Shown in pieces: positions 17,657 through 27,385 of a stretch of 64,000 nt of DNA. The translations under genes and the position numbers were made by a program. This DNA is from Maribacter spongiicola (GTDB lineage Bacteria > Bacteroidota > Bacteroidia > Flavobacteriales > Flavobacteriaceae). Under the pieces are notes generated by a model. That model was not told the origin of the DNA. It saw only the letters and a program-made list of their open reading frames with translations, and searched no databases. The stretch's first letter is position 1; each line of letters begins with the position of its first letter. The DNA is taken from assembly GCF_004364165.1 (NCBI RefSeq), contig NZ_SOAY01000011.1:434001-498000 (forward strand), in the 5' to 3' direction.

Positions 17657-20017
17657 ATGGCTAAATTTACGTCATTAAAAAAAGAAAATTTGAGCTCATT
17701 TATAGATGAATTGAACGATGCCCAAAAAGCTCCTGTTTTGCATAAAGACGGACCTTTAATGGTTATTGCTGGTGCAGGATCGGGTAAAACCCGAGTACTT
17801 ACCTATAGAATTGCACACCTAATGGCGCAAGGTGTAGATTCTTTTAATATTTTATCATTAACATTTACTAATAAGGCAGCACGTGAAATGAAAGCACGTA
17901 TTTCTAATATCGTAGGTGCTAGTGAAGCAAAAAATCTTTGGATGGGAACATTCCACTCCGTTTTTGCAAAATTGTTACGTATTGATGGAGATAAACTCGG
18001 TTACCCGGCAAATTTCACTATTTATGATACCCAAGATTCTCAGCGGTTATTGGCTTCGATAATCAAGGAAATGGGACTCGATAAGGATATTTATAAGTAC
18101 AAACAAATTCAGAATAGAATTTCGTCTTTTAAGAATAGTTTGATTACCGTAAAAGCTTATCGTAATGATCCAGATTTGGTAGAACAAGATGCCATGGCAA
18201 AAAAACCTAGAACTGGCGATATCTACGAAAATTATGTGGATCGTTGTTTTAAGGCAGGTGCGATGGATTTTGATGATTTACTGCTACGAACCAATGAACT
18301 GTTAACACGTTACCCAGATGTGTTGATGAAGTACCAAGATCGATTTAGATATATTTTGGTTGATGAGTACCAAGATACCAACCATTCGCAATATTTGATC
18401 GTAAAGGCTTTGGCCGATCGTTTTCAAAATATATGTGTGGTAGGTGATGATGCACAAAGTATTTACTCTTTTAGAGGGGCAAATATTAGCAACATCTTAA
18501 ACTTTCAAAAAGATTATGATAATGTAGGCATGTATCGTTTAGAGCAGAATTACCGTTCTACCCGTAATATTGTTAATGCCGCAAATTCGGTTATAGGTAA
18601 AAACCAAAACCAAATAGAGAAAGTAGTCTGGACAGCAAATGACGATGGTGCAGCTATTAAGATTCATAGAAGTACTACAGATGCTGAAGAAGGTAGGTTC
18701 GTAGCCAATTCTATTTGGGAACATAGAATGCAGCAACAAATGACCAATGGTCAATTTTGTATATTATATAGAACAAACTCCCAATCTAGGGCGATGGAAG
18801 ATGCCTTGCGTAAAAGAGATATTCCGTATCGTATTTATGGCGGACTCTCATTTTACCAACGTAAAGAAATTAAAGATGTGTTGTCTTATTTGCGTTTGGT
18901 CATTAATCCTAAAGATGAAGAAGCTTTAAAAAGGGTGATAAACTTCCCGGCTAGGGGAATTGGTGGTACTACTCTTGATAGATTAGTTGTTGCTGCCAAT
19001 CATTACAACAGGTCTATTTTTGAGGTGATGGAAAATATCGACAGAATAGATTTGAAGATCAATTCTGGTACAAAACGAAAGCTTCAAGATTTCGTAACCA
19101 TGATCAAAAGTTTTCAGGTGATGAACGAAACTACTGATGCTTTTGCCTTGTCTGAACATGTTGCCAAAAAAACGGGTATTCTTTTAGAGTTTAAGAAGGA
19201 TGGAACTCCTGAAGGAATCGGTAAAATGGAAAACATCGAAGAGCTTTTAAACGGTATTAAAGATTTCGTAGAAGGTCAAAAAGAAATAGCTGATGCTACA
19301 GGTAATATTAGTGAGTTTCTAGAAGATGTTGCGCTTGCTACCGATTTAGATAATGATACCGGTGATGATGATAGGGTAGCCTTAATGACCATTCACTTGG
19401 CAAAGGGACTCGAGTTCCCGTACGTATATATTGTTGGTATGGAAGAAGACCTCTTCCCTTCAGGTATGAGTATGAGTACCCGTAGCGAGTTAGAAGAGGA
19501 GCGAAGGTTATTTTATGTTGCCTTGACAAGGGCTGAGAAACAAGCATATTTAACATATACACAGAATAGATATCGCTGGGGTAAATTAATAGATGCAGAA
19601 CCTAGTCGTTTTTTAGAAGAAATCGATGAAAAATTTGTTGAAAATTTAACTCCCGTAGATGGGGGTTATCGCTACAAATCGCTTATTAATGCTAATATTT
19701 TTGGTGAAGTAGATAAAAGTAGATTACGTCAAGATAAGCCTGTTAGAGGAACACCGCCTATAGTTGGTCAACCTAATTCAGGTCAACTAAAGAAGTTACG
19801 TAAGTTAAAACCGCAATTAGGTGAACCTGTGGGTAACACAAATACCATTGATCCAAATCTTACCGAAGGTTCATTGATTAATCATACTCGTTTTGGTCGT
19901 GGTAAGGTCGTGAAAATTGAAGGTGCCGGTAATGATAGAAAGGCAGAAATAATGTTCGATAAAGGCGATATTAAAAAACTACTACTTCGCTTTGCTAAAT
20001 TAGAAGTGTTGGGATAG
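17657..20017 (+). CDS. UvrD/PcrA/Rep-family ATP-dependent DNA helicase
   Basis: Superfamily 1A 3'-5' helicase of 786 residues. Walker A GAGSGKT at 39-45, LVDEYQDTN as motif II, VVGDDAQSIYSFRGA as motif III, LEQNYRST as motif IV, and VALMTIHLAKGLEF as motif V. The C-terminal tail (from about 730) has the Tudor-like LINHTRFGRGKVV motif typical of PcrA/UvrD, which contacts RNA polymerase. A role in repair and replication restart is expected. Divergent from the M20 gene; followed by the Sua5-like gene. Confidence 0.94.
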   Translation: MAKFTSLKKENLSSFIDELNDAQKAPVLHKDGPLMVIAGAGSGKTRVLTYRIAHLMAQGVDSFNILSLTFTNKAAREMKARISNIVGASEAKNLWMGTFHSVFAKLLRIDGDKLGYPANFTIYDTQDSQRLLASIIKEMGLDKDIYKYKQIQNRISSFKNSLITVKAYRNDPDLVEQDAMAKKPRTGDIYENYVDRCFKAGAMDFDDLLLRTNELLTRYPDVLMKYQDRFRYILVDEYQDTNHSQYLIVKALADRFQNICVVGDDAQSIYSFRGANISNILNFQKDYDNVGMYRLEQNYRSTRNIVNAANSVIGKNQNQIEKVVWTANDDGAAIKIHRSTTDAEEGRFVANSIWEHRMQQQMTNGQFCILYRTNSQSRAMEDALRKRDIPYRIYGGLSFYQRKEIKDVLSYLRLVINPKDEEALKRVINFPARGIGGTTLDRLVVAANHYNRSIFEVMENIDRIDLKINSGTKRKLQDFVTMIKSFQVMNETTDAFALSEHVAKKTGILLEFKKDGTPEGIGKMENIEELLNGIKDFVEGQKEIADATGNISEFLEDVALATDLDNDTGDDDRVALMTIHLAKGLEFPYVYIVGMEEDLFPSGMSMSTRSELEEERRLFYVALTRAEKQAYLTYTQNRYRWGKLIDAEPSRFLEEIDEKFVENLTPVDGGYRYKSLINANIFGEVDKSRLRQDKPVRGTPPIVGQPNSGQLKKLRKLKPQLGEPVGNTNTIDPNLTEGSLINHTRFGRGKVVKIEGAGNDRKAEIMFDKGDIKKLLLRFAKLEVLG

Positions 20018-20060
20018 TTATGTATATTTAATAACGAAATGGTTTTTAATCTTAAATGGA

Positions 20061-20681
20061 ATGGCAGAATTCATTAAAATATACGAAGAGAACCCAAACC
20101 CTAGAGATATTAAAAGGGTAGTGGAGGTATTGTGTAAAGGTGGCTTGGTTATTTACCCTACCGATACGGTTTACGGCTTAGGTTGTGACATTACAAACTC
20201 AAGGGCGCTTGAGAAAATTGCACGTATTAAAGGTATTAAACTAGCGAAAGCCAATTGGTCTTTTATCTGTACTGACCTTAGTAATCTATCTGATTATGTA
20301 CGCCAAATTGATACCGCCACGTTCAAGATTCTCAAAAGAGCTTTGCCAGGTCCGTATACTTTTATTCTACCAGGAAATAATAACCTGCCCAAGGAATTTA
20401 AAAAGAAAAAAACTGTTGGTATTCGTGTGCCAGATAACAGTATTATTAAAGCATTGGTTGAGCAGTTAGGCAACCCAATAGTATCAACTTCTATTCACGA
20501 TGAAGATGATGTATTAGAATATACTACCGATCCAGAGTTGATTTTTGAAAAATGGAATAATCTTGTAGATATAGTTATTGATGGTGGTTATGGCGGTAAT
20601 ATTGGTTCTACGATTATTGATGTATCAAATGGTGCACCTGAAGTTATTCGTGAAGGAAAGGGAAGTTTAGATATTCTTTGA
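20061..20681 (+). CDS. Sua5/YciO/YrdC family protein, likely threonylcarbamoyl-AMP synthase
   Basis: 206 residues, matching the YrdC domain that forms threonylcarbamoyl-AMP for the t6A37 tRNA modification. Seen: the nucleotide-site stretch YPTDTVYGLGCD at about 33-44, RIKG, and GPYTFIL. The central K-R-x-K/SKP region reads KLAKANWSFIC, which is closer to the YciO subgroup than to TsaC, so the precise role is open. Co-directional with the uvrD-like gene, closed by a terminator. Confidence 0.85.
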   Translation: MAEFIKIYEENPNPRDIKRVVEVLCKGGLVIYPTDTVYGLGCDITNSRALEKIARIKGIKLAKANWSFICTDLSNLSDYVRQIDTATFKILKRALPGPYTFILPGNNNLPKEFKKKKTVGIRVPDNSIIKALVEQLGNPIVSTSIHDEDDVLEYTTDPELIFEKWNNLVDIVIDGGYGGNIGSTIIDVSNGAPEVIREGKGSLDIL

Positions 20682-20711
20682 ACACTTTATCAAATAAATT
20701 TAAAGTATAAA

Positions 20712-20737
20712 AAAAGCGGCTCAATTGAGCCGCTTTT
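20712..20737. terminator. Bidirectional terminator
   Basis: Perfect palindrome AAAAGCGGCTC-AATT-GAGCCGCTTTT between two converging genes. Confidence 0.88.
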
Positions 20738-20758
20738 ATTTTATATGACAATCAAATA

Positions 20759-21613
20759 TTATTTGTTGATTGCAGGATCTTTCATTCCTTCTTCAATCAT
20801 GCTATAGAACTGATCGATTTTTGGAAGAACAACTATACGAGTTCTTCTGTTTTTAGATTTCTCGGTTGAAGAAACAGGAATATATTCTGATCTACCAGCC
20901 GCAGTCATACGCTTAGGGTCAACATTGAAATCGTTTTGTAAGATACGCACAACAGCAGTAGCACGCTTAACACTTAAATCCCAGTTATCCAATAAAGAAC
21001 CGTTACCTCTGTAAGGTACATTATCTGTATGACCTTCTACCATGAATTCAAAATCTGGCTTGTTATTTACAACCTTAGCAACTTTACCAAGAACTTCTTT
21101 AGCTCTACTAGTAACGTTGTAGCTACCGCTGCTGAATAATAATTTATCAGAAATAGATACAAATACAACACCTTTTTCAACGCTGATTTCGATATCGTCA
21201 TCATCCATATTTCCTAAAACACCTTTTAAGCTCTGTACCAATGAAAGGTTAACAGAATCTCTACGTGTAATAGCATCGTTTAATTTACGAATAGTTAAAT
21301 CTTTTTCTTGTAAGCTTTCTAAAGATTTTTCTAAGTTCTCAGCACCTTTGGTAGTCAAAGTTGTTAAGTTACCCATATTGTTAATCAAATCTTGATTGTT
21401 AGCTTTTAAAAATGCATTTTGATCTTCTAAAGTTTGTAGTCTAGAGGAAGCAGTTGCTTTTTCTTCTAAACAATCGTTTAATTTAACTGTAGCTGAGTTC
21501 AATAAATCTTGTGCACTTTTATGCTTAGCTTCAAGATCTGCATACTTCTTTGAAGATACACAAGATGAAAGTAAAAGCGTTGCTGCAAGACATCCTAATA
21601 ATACTTTTTTCAT
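20759..21613 (-). CDS. OmpA family outer-membrane lipoprotein
   Basis: 284 residues. Lipobox LLLSSC with the acylated Cys18, coiled coil at about 25-110, then an OmpA-C peptidoglycan-binding domain with GHTDN and NWDLSVKRA carrying the conserved Asp and Arg. Expected to link outer membrane and cell wall. Monocistronic between terminator and a 99-bp upstream gap. The protein at 13822 has the same plan with these residues lost. Confidence 0.93.
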   Translation of the reverse strand: MKKVLLGCLAATLLLSSCVSSKKYADLEAKHKSAQDLLNSATVKLNDCLEEKATASSRLQTLEDQNAFLKANNQDLINNMGNLTTLTTKGAENLEKSLESLQEKDLTIRKLNDAITRRDSVNLSLVQSLKGVLGNMDDDDIEISVEKGVVFVSISDKLLFSSGSYNVTSRAKEVLGKVAKVVNNKPDFEFMVEGHTDNVPYRGNGSLLDNWDLSVKRATAVVRILQNDFNVDPKRMTAAGRSEYIPVSSTEKSKNRRTRIVVLPKIDQFYSMIEEGMKDPAINK

Positions 21614-21712
21614 AATTTAATTCTATTATAATTATTTAGTTGTTTACTCTAATTTCGCATCTAAGCGACTCCAAAATTATATAATTACAAAGTCACTTAT
21701 TTAACACGTTAG

Positions 21713-22714
21713 TTAATCTTTTACTAAAATGTTAAAATTACTTATTCTATGTACGAAATAAGACCATACTATGGACTTCGTAGCATAATAATTCCTTAGA
21801 AATTGAGTTTTTTCTCTTTTACGGTACATTTTTCTAAACTGCCTGTAAAAGCTTAAATGTGCCCTAAAAATAGCGAAAAAGTGCTTAAATCTTAACTGAA
21901 AAAGAAAACGTATTGCCGCAATACCATCTAATAGCAATCGCAAGAAAATAATTATAAACGCTTTTCTTCTTGGTAAGTTTTTGGTGATAGAGAATAATGT
22001 GTTCCTAAAATTCAAATATGTTTTTTTAGGATTCATGTTACTTAGCGTTGAGCCACCTAAGTGATACACGCTCGATGATCCTACATATAATATTTTGTAT
22101 CCATGGTTTTTTGCACGCCAACACAAATCTACTTCTTCCTGATGAGCGAAATAGTCTGCATCAAAACCCTTAAGTTCATGAAACACTTCTTTTCTGATAA
22201 ACATACACGCCCCTGTGGCCCAAAAAATTTCTCTGGTATCATTGTATTGACCATTGTCACGTTCTAGAGTCTGAAAAACTCGACCTCTACAAAATGGATA
22301 CCCTAACTGATCAATAAAACCACCGGCAGCACCTGCATACTCGAAGTGGTCTTTTTTAAGTAAATCTAAAATTTTAGGTTGTATAATAGCGGCATCGGGT
22401 ATGTTGGTAAAAGCATCTTTAATTGGGGTCAACCAATTAGGCGTTACTTCTACGTCTGAATTCAATAGACAATAAATATCAGCATCGACATTTACCATGG
22501 CGTCGTTATATCCCTTGGCAAATCCGCCGTTTTCTGTATTCTGTATAATTTTTACTGATGGATAGTTGGCTTTGACAAAAGTAACCGAGTCATCTGTAGA
22601 TGCATTATCGGCAACATAAATATCTGTATCAGCAGAATAATTGATAACAGACGGTAAGTACCTTTCTAAAAGCACTTCACCATTCCAGTTTAATATGACT
22701 ACGGCTATCTTCAA
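21713..22714 (-). CDS. Family 2 glycosyltransferase (rhamnosyltransferase-like)
   Basis: 333 residues. GT-A fold with VVILNWNGE at the N-terminus, NASTDDSV for nucleotide binding, LLNSDVEV as the DxD-like motif, and FDADYFAHQEEVDLCWRA as the acceptor/catalytic ED motif. Two basic hydrophobic stretches near residues 245-285 suggest peripheral or integral membrane attachment. Probably adds a sugar to a cell-surface polysaccharide. Start is TTG, since the in-frame stop of the upstream HsdR-N gene lies 12 bases before it. Co-transcribed with that gene. Confidence 0.9.
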   Translation of the reverse strand: MKIAVVILNWNGEVLLERYLPSVINYSADTDIYVADNASTDDSVTFVKANYPSVKIIQNTENGGFAKGYNDAMVNVDADIYCLLNSDVEVTPNWLTPIKDAFTNIPDAAIIQPKILDLLKKDHFEYAGAAGGFIDQLGYPFCRGRVFQTLERDNGQYNDTREIFWATGACMFIRKEVFHELKGFDADYFAHQEEVDLCWRAKNHGYKILYVGSSSVYHLGGSTLSNMNPKKTYLNFRNTLFSITKNLPRRKAFIIIFLRLLLDGIAAIRFLFQLRFKHFFAIFRAHLSFYRQFRKMYRKREKTQFLRNYYATKSIVWSYFVHRISNFNILVKD

Positions 22715-22726
22715 AACAATCGCAAA

Positions 22727-23173
22727 TTAACGGCTAAAATCAGGAATCTCTTGCATAAATTCATATTTTTCCGCAACAAAGTCTGTTTGACAATAATAAT
22801 GTGAGAGTCCGTTCGTGACCATCAAGTAGGTAGCGTTCAATTTAAAATTGTATTGAGCAATCTGGTCGAAGGTCATTTGAGATATAGTAATTTCTGGAGC
22901 TTTGCACTCCACTAGTATGTGCAATTCACCATTTGTTTTAAATACGACCACATCATATCTTTTCTTTAAACCATTAAGTGTTATTTGCTTTTCTACGTTA
23001 ATATGGTTCAATGGATAGTTCTTTTCTTGTATAAGAAATTGAACGACATGTTGTCTTACCCATTCTTCTGGAGTAAGAACCACAAATTTTTTACGTATTT
23101 CGTCAAAAATCAAGGTTCTATTTTCGCTATTTTTGACCCTGAAAGTGTAGCTAGGGAAATTTAGTCGCTGCAT
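22727..23173 (-). CDS. HsdR N-terminal (restriction endonuclease-like) domain protein
   Basis: 148 residues from MQRLNFPSYTF at 23173; a longer frame would run into the divergent holA gene. It contains a PD-(D/E)xK core: VVVFKTNGELHILVECKAPE gives the E-x-K strand, and VTNGLSHYYCQ the later strand. This is the stand-alone nuclease-like domain of type I restriction R subunits, without motor or partner subunits nearby, so ordinary restriction is unlikely. The family is often found beside holA in flavobacteria (from memory). Confidence 0.85.
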   Translation of the reverse strand: MQRLNFPSYTFRVKNSENRTLIFDEIRKKFVVLTPEEWVRQHVVQFLIQEKNYPLNHINVEKQITLNGLKKRYDVVVFKTNGELHILVECKAPEITISQMTFDQIAQYNFKLNATYLMVTNGLSHYYCQTDFVAEKYEFMQEIPDFSR

Positions 23174-23199
23174 TATACAAAGTTGATGAATTTTTCTGA

Positions 23200-24201
23200 A
23201 TGGATGAAGCAATACAAATAGTCAATGCAATTAAGAAAGGGCAGATTAGCCCTATTTATTTCCTGTATGGGGAAGAAGCTTATTTTATTGATAAAATTTC
23301 CGATTATATAGCTGCTAATGTGTTGAACGAAGAAGAGAAGGGGTTCAACCAAATGGTGCTTTATGGTCGTGATGTATCTATTGAAGATATCGTAGGTAAT
23401 GCCAAACGATACCCAATGATGGCCGAACGTCAAGTGGTTATCGTAAAAGAGGCACAACATCTTTCGCGTACTATAGAGAATCTTAGTTCGTATGCAGAGA
23501 ATCCGCAGCAATCTACCGTACTTGTTATCTGTTATAAATACAAGAAGTTAGATAAGCGAAAGAAGCTACATAAGATCGTAAAAAAGAACGGAGTAATTTT
23601 TGAAAGTAAAAAACTTTACGAAAATCAGGTTAGCGATTGGCTAAGAAAGCATTTGGTAAGCCGAGGATACACCATATCTCACAAAGCTGCTTTATTGCTT
23701 GTGGAGTACTTAGGTACAGATTTAGGTAAGATTAGTAAAGAGCTTGATAAGCTAAAATTAGTTCTACCCAAACAGACCGAGATAAACCCTCAGCATATTG
23801 AAGAGCATATTGGTATCAGTAAAGATTATAATAATTTTGAATTGAAAAGGGCTATTGGTGATAGAGACATCGTTAAAGCGACTAAAATCATCAATTACTT
23901 TGCTCAGAATCCAAAAGACAATCCGTTCATATTAACGATTACCTTATTACATTCATTTTTTACACAGTTGTTGCAGTATCACGGACTTTCAGATCATAAT
24001 CCAAAAAGTGTGGCTAGTGCATTACGTATCAATCCTTATTTTGTAAATGAGATACAAACTGCGGCACGTAACTACCCTATGAAGAAAGTAAGCGGAATTA
24101 TTTCTAGTCTGCGTGAAATGGATTTAAAAGGAAAAGGAGTAGGGGCAACACCAATGAAGGAAGCCGATTTACTTAAAGAACTACTTTATAAAATAGTATA
24201 G
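23200..24201 (+). CDS. holA: DNA polymerase III subunit delta
   Basis: Clamp-loader subunit that opens the beta sliding clamp. 333 residues, normal length. N-terminal YFLYGEEAYFIDKI, then VIVKEAQHL and the AAA+-like core without a functional Walker A, as usual for delta. Divergent from the HsdR-N gene with only 26 bases between starts, and its stop is three bases from that of the DoxX gene. Confidence 0.93.
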   Translation: MDEAIQIVNAIKKGQISPIYFLYGEEAYFIDKISDYIAANVLNEEEKGFNQMVLYGRDVSIEDIVGNAKRYPMMAERQVVIVKEAQHLSRTIENLSSYAENPQQSTVLVICYKYKKLDKRKKLHKIVKKNGVIFESKKLYENQVSDWLRKHLVSRGYTISHKAALLLVEYLGTDLGKISKELDKLKLVLPKQTEINPQHIEEHIGISKDYNNFELKRAIGDRDIVKATKIINYFAQNPKDNPFILTITLLHSFFTQLLQYHGLSDHNPKSVASALRINPYFVNEIQTAARNYPMKKVSGIISSLREMDLKGKGVGATPMKEADLLKELLYKIV

Positions 24202-24204
24202 CCA

Positions 24205-24582
24205 TTACTTTTTGTCAACTCCGAATTTACCCGGACCTAATAATGAAACAGTAACAAAGGCTACTAAGTAAAACAAAGCTTTTTCTTTAGTTCCAAAATC
24301 ATCTGCACCATGAGTTATAAATGCTGCTACTGCCATAGTGATGGCTACTGGTATAGCTGCTAAACGAGTTTTAAATCCAATGATGATTAATATTGGGCAA
24401 ATAAACTCACCGATTACAGCTAAAAATAAAGAGGGAGTTTCACCAATACCGATTGGATCTGCAAATTGAAAATCACCTGAAATTAGCTTTTGAAATTTTG
24501 GAAGTCCATGGGTTAACATCATGGCTGAAATTGCTATTCTAAAAAAAGCTAAGCCAATATCTTTTAATATGGTATTTTTCAT
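24205..24582 (-). CDS. DoxX family membrane protein
   Basis: 125 residues with four hydrophobic helices; SAMMLTHGLPKF near residue 20 and IGEFICPILIIIGFKTRLAA are typical of the DoxX/DoxD family. Exact role is unknown; relatives are tied to redox and thiosulfate metabolism. Convergent with holA. Confidence 0.85.
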   Translation of the reverse strand: MKNTILKDIGLAFFRIAISAMMLTHGLPKFQKLISGDFQFADPIGIGETPSLFLAVIGEFICPILIIIGFKTRLAAIPVAITMAVAAFITHGADDFGTKEKALFYLVAFVTVSLLGPGKFGVDKK

Positions 24583-24770
24583 TTATACAGAATATTTACT
24601 CTAAAAGTATCATTTTTTTTTGGTTTTTCTAAAATATGATAGCGCTCATAATGTATTAATTATAAAAATTTTATACCTAAATACAGGGTGGCTTAGTTAT
24701 CAGTATGTTAAGATTTTATACGCAGCAATTAAAATAATTATATTTTTTTGAGCGAGAAATTTGTACACAA

Positions 24771-24797
24771 AAAAATCCCAAAATATATGGGATTTTT
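24771..24797 (-). terminator. Terminator of the BCKDH E1 gene
   Basis: AAAAATCCCA pairs with TGGGATTTTT across a 7-nt loop, 20 bases past the stop codon, with a T-run on the minus strand. Confidence 0.8.
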
Positions 24798-24816
24798 CTT
24801 ACTTAATTTTTGAACA

Positions 24817-27228
24817 TTATCTCAATTTCGGATAGTCATCAGGATTTACTTCATGCATTATCGCATATACCTTTTCAAAAATATCTTCTCTGTTCGGTTT
24901 AGAGAAATAATCTCCATCAGTACCGTAAGCAGGTCTATGTGCTTTTGCACTTAGGGTTTGTGGTGTACTATCTAAATATTTAAATCCACCTTGTTTTTCT
25001 ACAATTTCATTTAAGAGATAAGCAGAACATCCGCCAGGTACATCTTCATCTATTACCAATAAACGGTTTGTTTTCTTTACGCTTTCTAAAACCTCCATTT
25101 TAATATCAAAGGGTAGTAAGGTTTGCGCATCTATTACCTCAGCATTAATCCCAACTTCAATTAATTCTCTTGCAGCTTTTTCAACGATACGTAGTGTTGA
25201 TCCATAGGAAACCAATGTGATATCGCTTCCTTCTTTTAGGGTTTCAACTTTACCAATCGGTGTGCAGAATTCACCAAGATTTTTGGGCTTCTTTTCTTTT
25301 AATCGATATCCGTTCAGACTTTCTATAACCAATGCAGGTTCATCACTCTTTAAAAGTGTGTTATAGAAACCGGCAGCTTGTGTCATATTTCTAGGTGCAA
25401 GAATATACATGCCTCTCAGTAAATGGATAAGTCCGCCCATTTCTGATCCAGAATGCCATATACCTTCAAGTCTGTGACCTCTTGTTCTAATGATTAAGGG
25501 TGCTTTTTGTTTTCCTGCTGTTCTGTATAATAATGTTGCTAAATCATCTGTAAGGGTAGATAGCGCGTAAAAAATATAATCTAAGTACTGAATTTCGGCA
25601 ATTGGTCTAAGTCCTCTTAAGGCCATTCCTATACCTTGCCCAATGATCGTAGTTTCGCGAATACCCGTATCTGCAACACGTATTTTGCCATATTTTTCTT
25701 GCATACCCTCAAGGCCTTGGTTTACATCGCCAATAGCACCTGTATCTTCTCCGAAAATTAAAATATTCGGGTATTTTTCAAATAGCTTATCAAAATTATC
25801 TCTTAGAATAACTCTACCATCTACTTGTTCTTCATCGTCATTGTATTCAGGAGAGATAGCCGTAACATTTGTCGCTTTGTTATCATTTTCGCTATATAAA
25901 TGCGAGCTATATTTATGTTGCGATTCTTTTAGAAAGTTGGCAGTCCACTGAATTAGATCTTGCTTTTCTTGCGAATTTTCCCCTAGTAAATAGCGTAAAG
26001 ATTTTCTTGCTGAAATTGCCAGATCTTTGCGTAGAGGCTCTTCAACCGCAATTAAATCATTTTTTAATTTATTAAGGAAATTCTTGTTGGCACTTTTAGA
26101 GGCTGCTTTTTCTATTATATTAATTAAAACAGACTTCTCGGTAAGGTTGTCTTTCAGGTACTCATCCCAAGCCTGTTTTTTAGCTTCTCTAACGGTACGC
26201 TTAATTCTTTTTTCAATAGAGTCTAATTCTTCGGTAGTTGCAATCCCCGATTCTATAATCCATTCTTTAAAACGTTTATTACAATCATGGTCACGTTCCC
26301 ATTCTAATCGAACATTATCTTTATAACGTTCATGTGATCCAGATGTAGAATGACCTTGTGGTTGTGTTAATTCGCTTACATGTATTAATACTGGTACATG
26401 TTCTTGTCTTGCAATATCTGCCGCATTTTCATAGGTATGCATTAACGCGGTGTAGTCCCAACCTTTTACTCTTAAGATTTCATATCCCTTTTCGTTTTCA
26501 GTTCGTTGAAAACCAGATAGAATTTCTGAAATATTTTCTTTTGTCGTATGGAATTTTGCAGGTACCGATATGCCGTATTCATCGTCCCAAACACTAATGA
26601 CCATAGGTACTTGTAGTACACCTGCAGCATTTATAGTTTCAAAAAACATGCCTTCACTAGTACTTGCGTTACCAATGGTGCCCCAAGCGATTTCGTTTCC
26701 GTTTACTGAAAATTTCGCGCTGTCAAGACCTTCCTGATTTCTGTATACTTTTGATGCTTGTGCCAAACCTAAAAGACGTGGCATTTGCCCTGCTGTACAT
26801 GAAATGTCTCCACTACTGTTTTTTTGTTTTGTTAAATCTTTCCAACTACCATCGGCATTTAAGCTATGCGTTAAAAAGTGACCACCCATTTGCCTACCGG
26901 CACTCATAGGTTCTTTTTCGATATCTGTGGTAGCGTAAAGGGCATGAAAGAATTCTTTTGGTTGTAGTAAACCTAAAGCCATCATAAATGTCTGATCTCT
27001 GTAATAGCCACTTCTAAAATCACCATTTTTAAATGACTTTGCCATGGCTAATTGCGGTAGTTCTTTACCGTCACCGAAAATACCGAACTTGGCTTTACCG
27101 GTTAGTACTTCTTTTCTTCCCAATAAACTACAGGTTCTACTTAAAAAAGCAATTTCGTAGTCATTGATAATTTGTTCTTTGAAATCTTCAAAAGAAATAT
27201 CATTACTGGTTTTAGAAGAAACATCCAT
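24817..27228 (-). CDS. Fused alpha/beta E1 component of branched-chain 2-oxo acid dehydrogenase
   Basis: Thiamine-diphosphate enzyme decarboxylating 2-oxo acids from Val, Leu and Ile (or related acids). 803 residues. The alpha part (about 1-400) has the E1-alpha motif with PQGHSTSGSHERY as its phosphorylation-loop region; the beta part (about 470-803) is the transketolase-like half with IFGEDTGAIGDVNQG and EIQYLDYIFYAL. The fusion is common in Bacteroidota and replaces the separate bkdA/bkdB. E2 and E3 are not in this window. Single gene with its own terminator. Confidence 0.93.
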   Translation of the reverse strand: MDVSSKTSNDISFEDFKEQIINDYEIAFLSRTCSLLGRKEVLTGKAKFGIFGDGKELPQLAMAKSFKNGDFRSGYYRDQTFMMALGLLQPKEFFHALYATTDIEKEPMSAGRQMGGHFLTHSLNADGSWKDLTKQKNSSGDISCTAGQMPRLLGLAQASKVYRNQEGLDSAKFSVNGNEIAWGTIGNASTSEGMFFETINAAGVLQVPMVISVWDDEYGISVPAKFHTTKENISEILSGFQRTENEKGYEILRVKGWDYTALMHTYENAADIARQEHVPVLIHVSELTQPQGHSTSGSHERYKDNVRLEWERDHDCNKRFKEWIIESGIATTEELDSIEKRIKRTVREAKKQAWDEYLKDNLTEKSVLINIIEKAASKSANKNFLNKLKNDLIAVEEPLRKDLAISARKSLRYLLGENSQEKQDLIQWTANFLKESQHKYSSHLYSENDNKATNVTAISPEYNDDEEQVDGRVILRDNFDKLFEKYPNILIFGEDTGAIGDVNQGLEGMQEKYGKIRVADTGIRETTIIGQGIGMALRGLRPIAEIQYLDYIFYALSTLTDDLATLLYRTAGKQKAPLIIRTRGHRLEGIWHSGSEMGGLIHLLRGMYILAPRNMTQAAGFYNTLLKSDEPALVIESLNGYRLKEKKPKNLGEFCTPIGKVETLKEGSDITLVSYGSTLRIVEKAARELIEVGINAEVIDAQTLLPFDIKMEVLESVKKTNRLLVIDEDVPGGCSAYLLNEIVEKQGGFKYLDSTPQTLSAKAHRPAYGTDGDYFSKPNREDIFEKVYAIMHEVNPDDYPKLR

Positions 27229-27385
27229 GTATTATATGTGTTTATACAAAATTACCGAATCAAGTACTTTTTAGCAACGCTGTAACCAGTTAATTTATTC
27301 CATATTTTTCAACAAATTTGATATTTTATTGAAAATATCTGAATTTAAGCTAAAAATATTACTATCCGTATTGAGATTTGATAGT

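Noticed and set aside
22727..23173. Restriction-modification system
   Set aside because: Only an HsdR N-terminal domain is present, with no helicase, methylase or specificity gene nearby.
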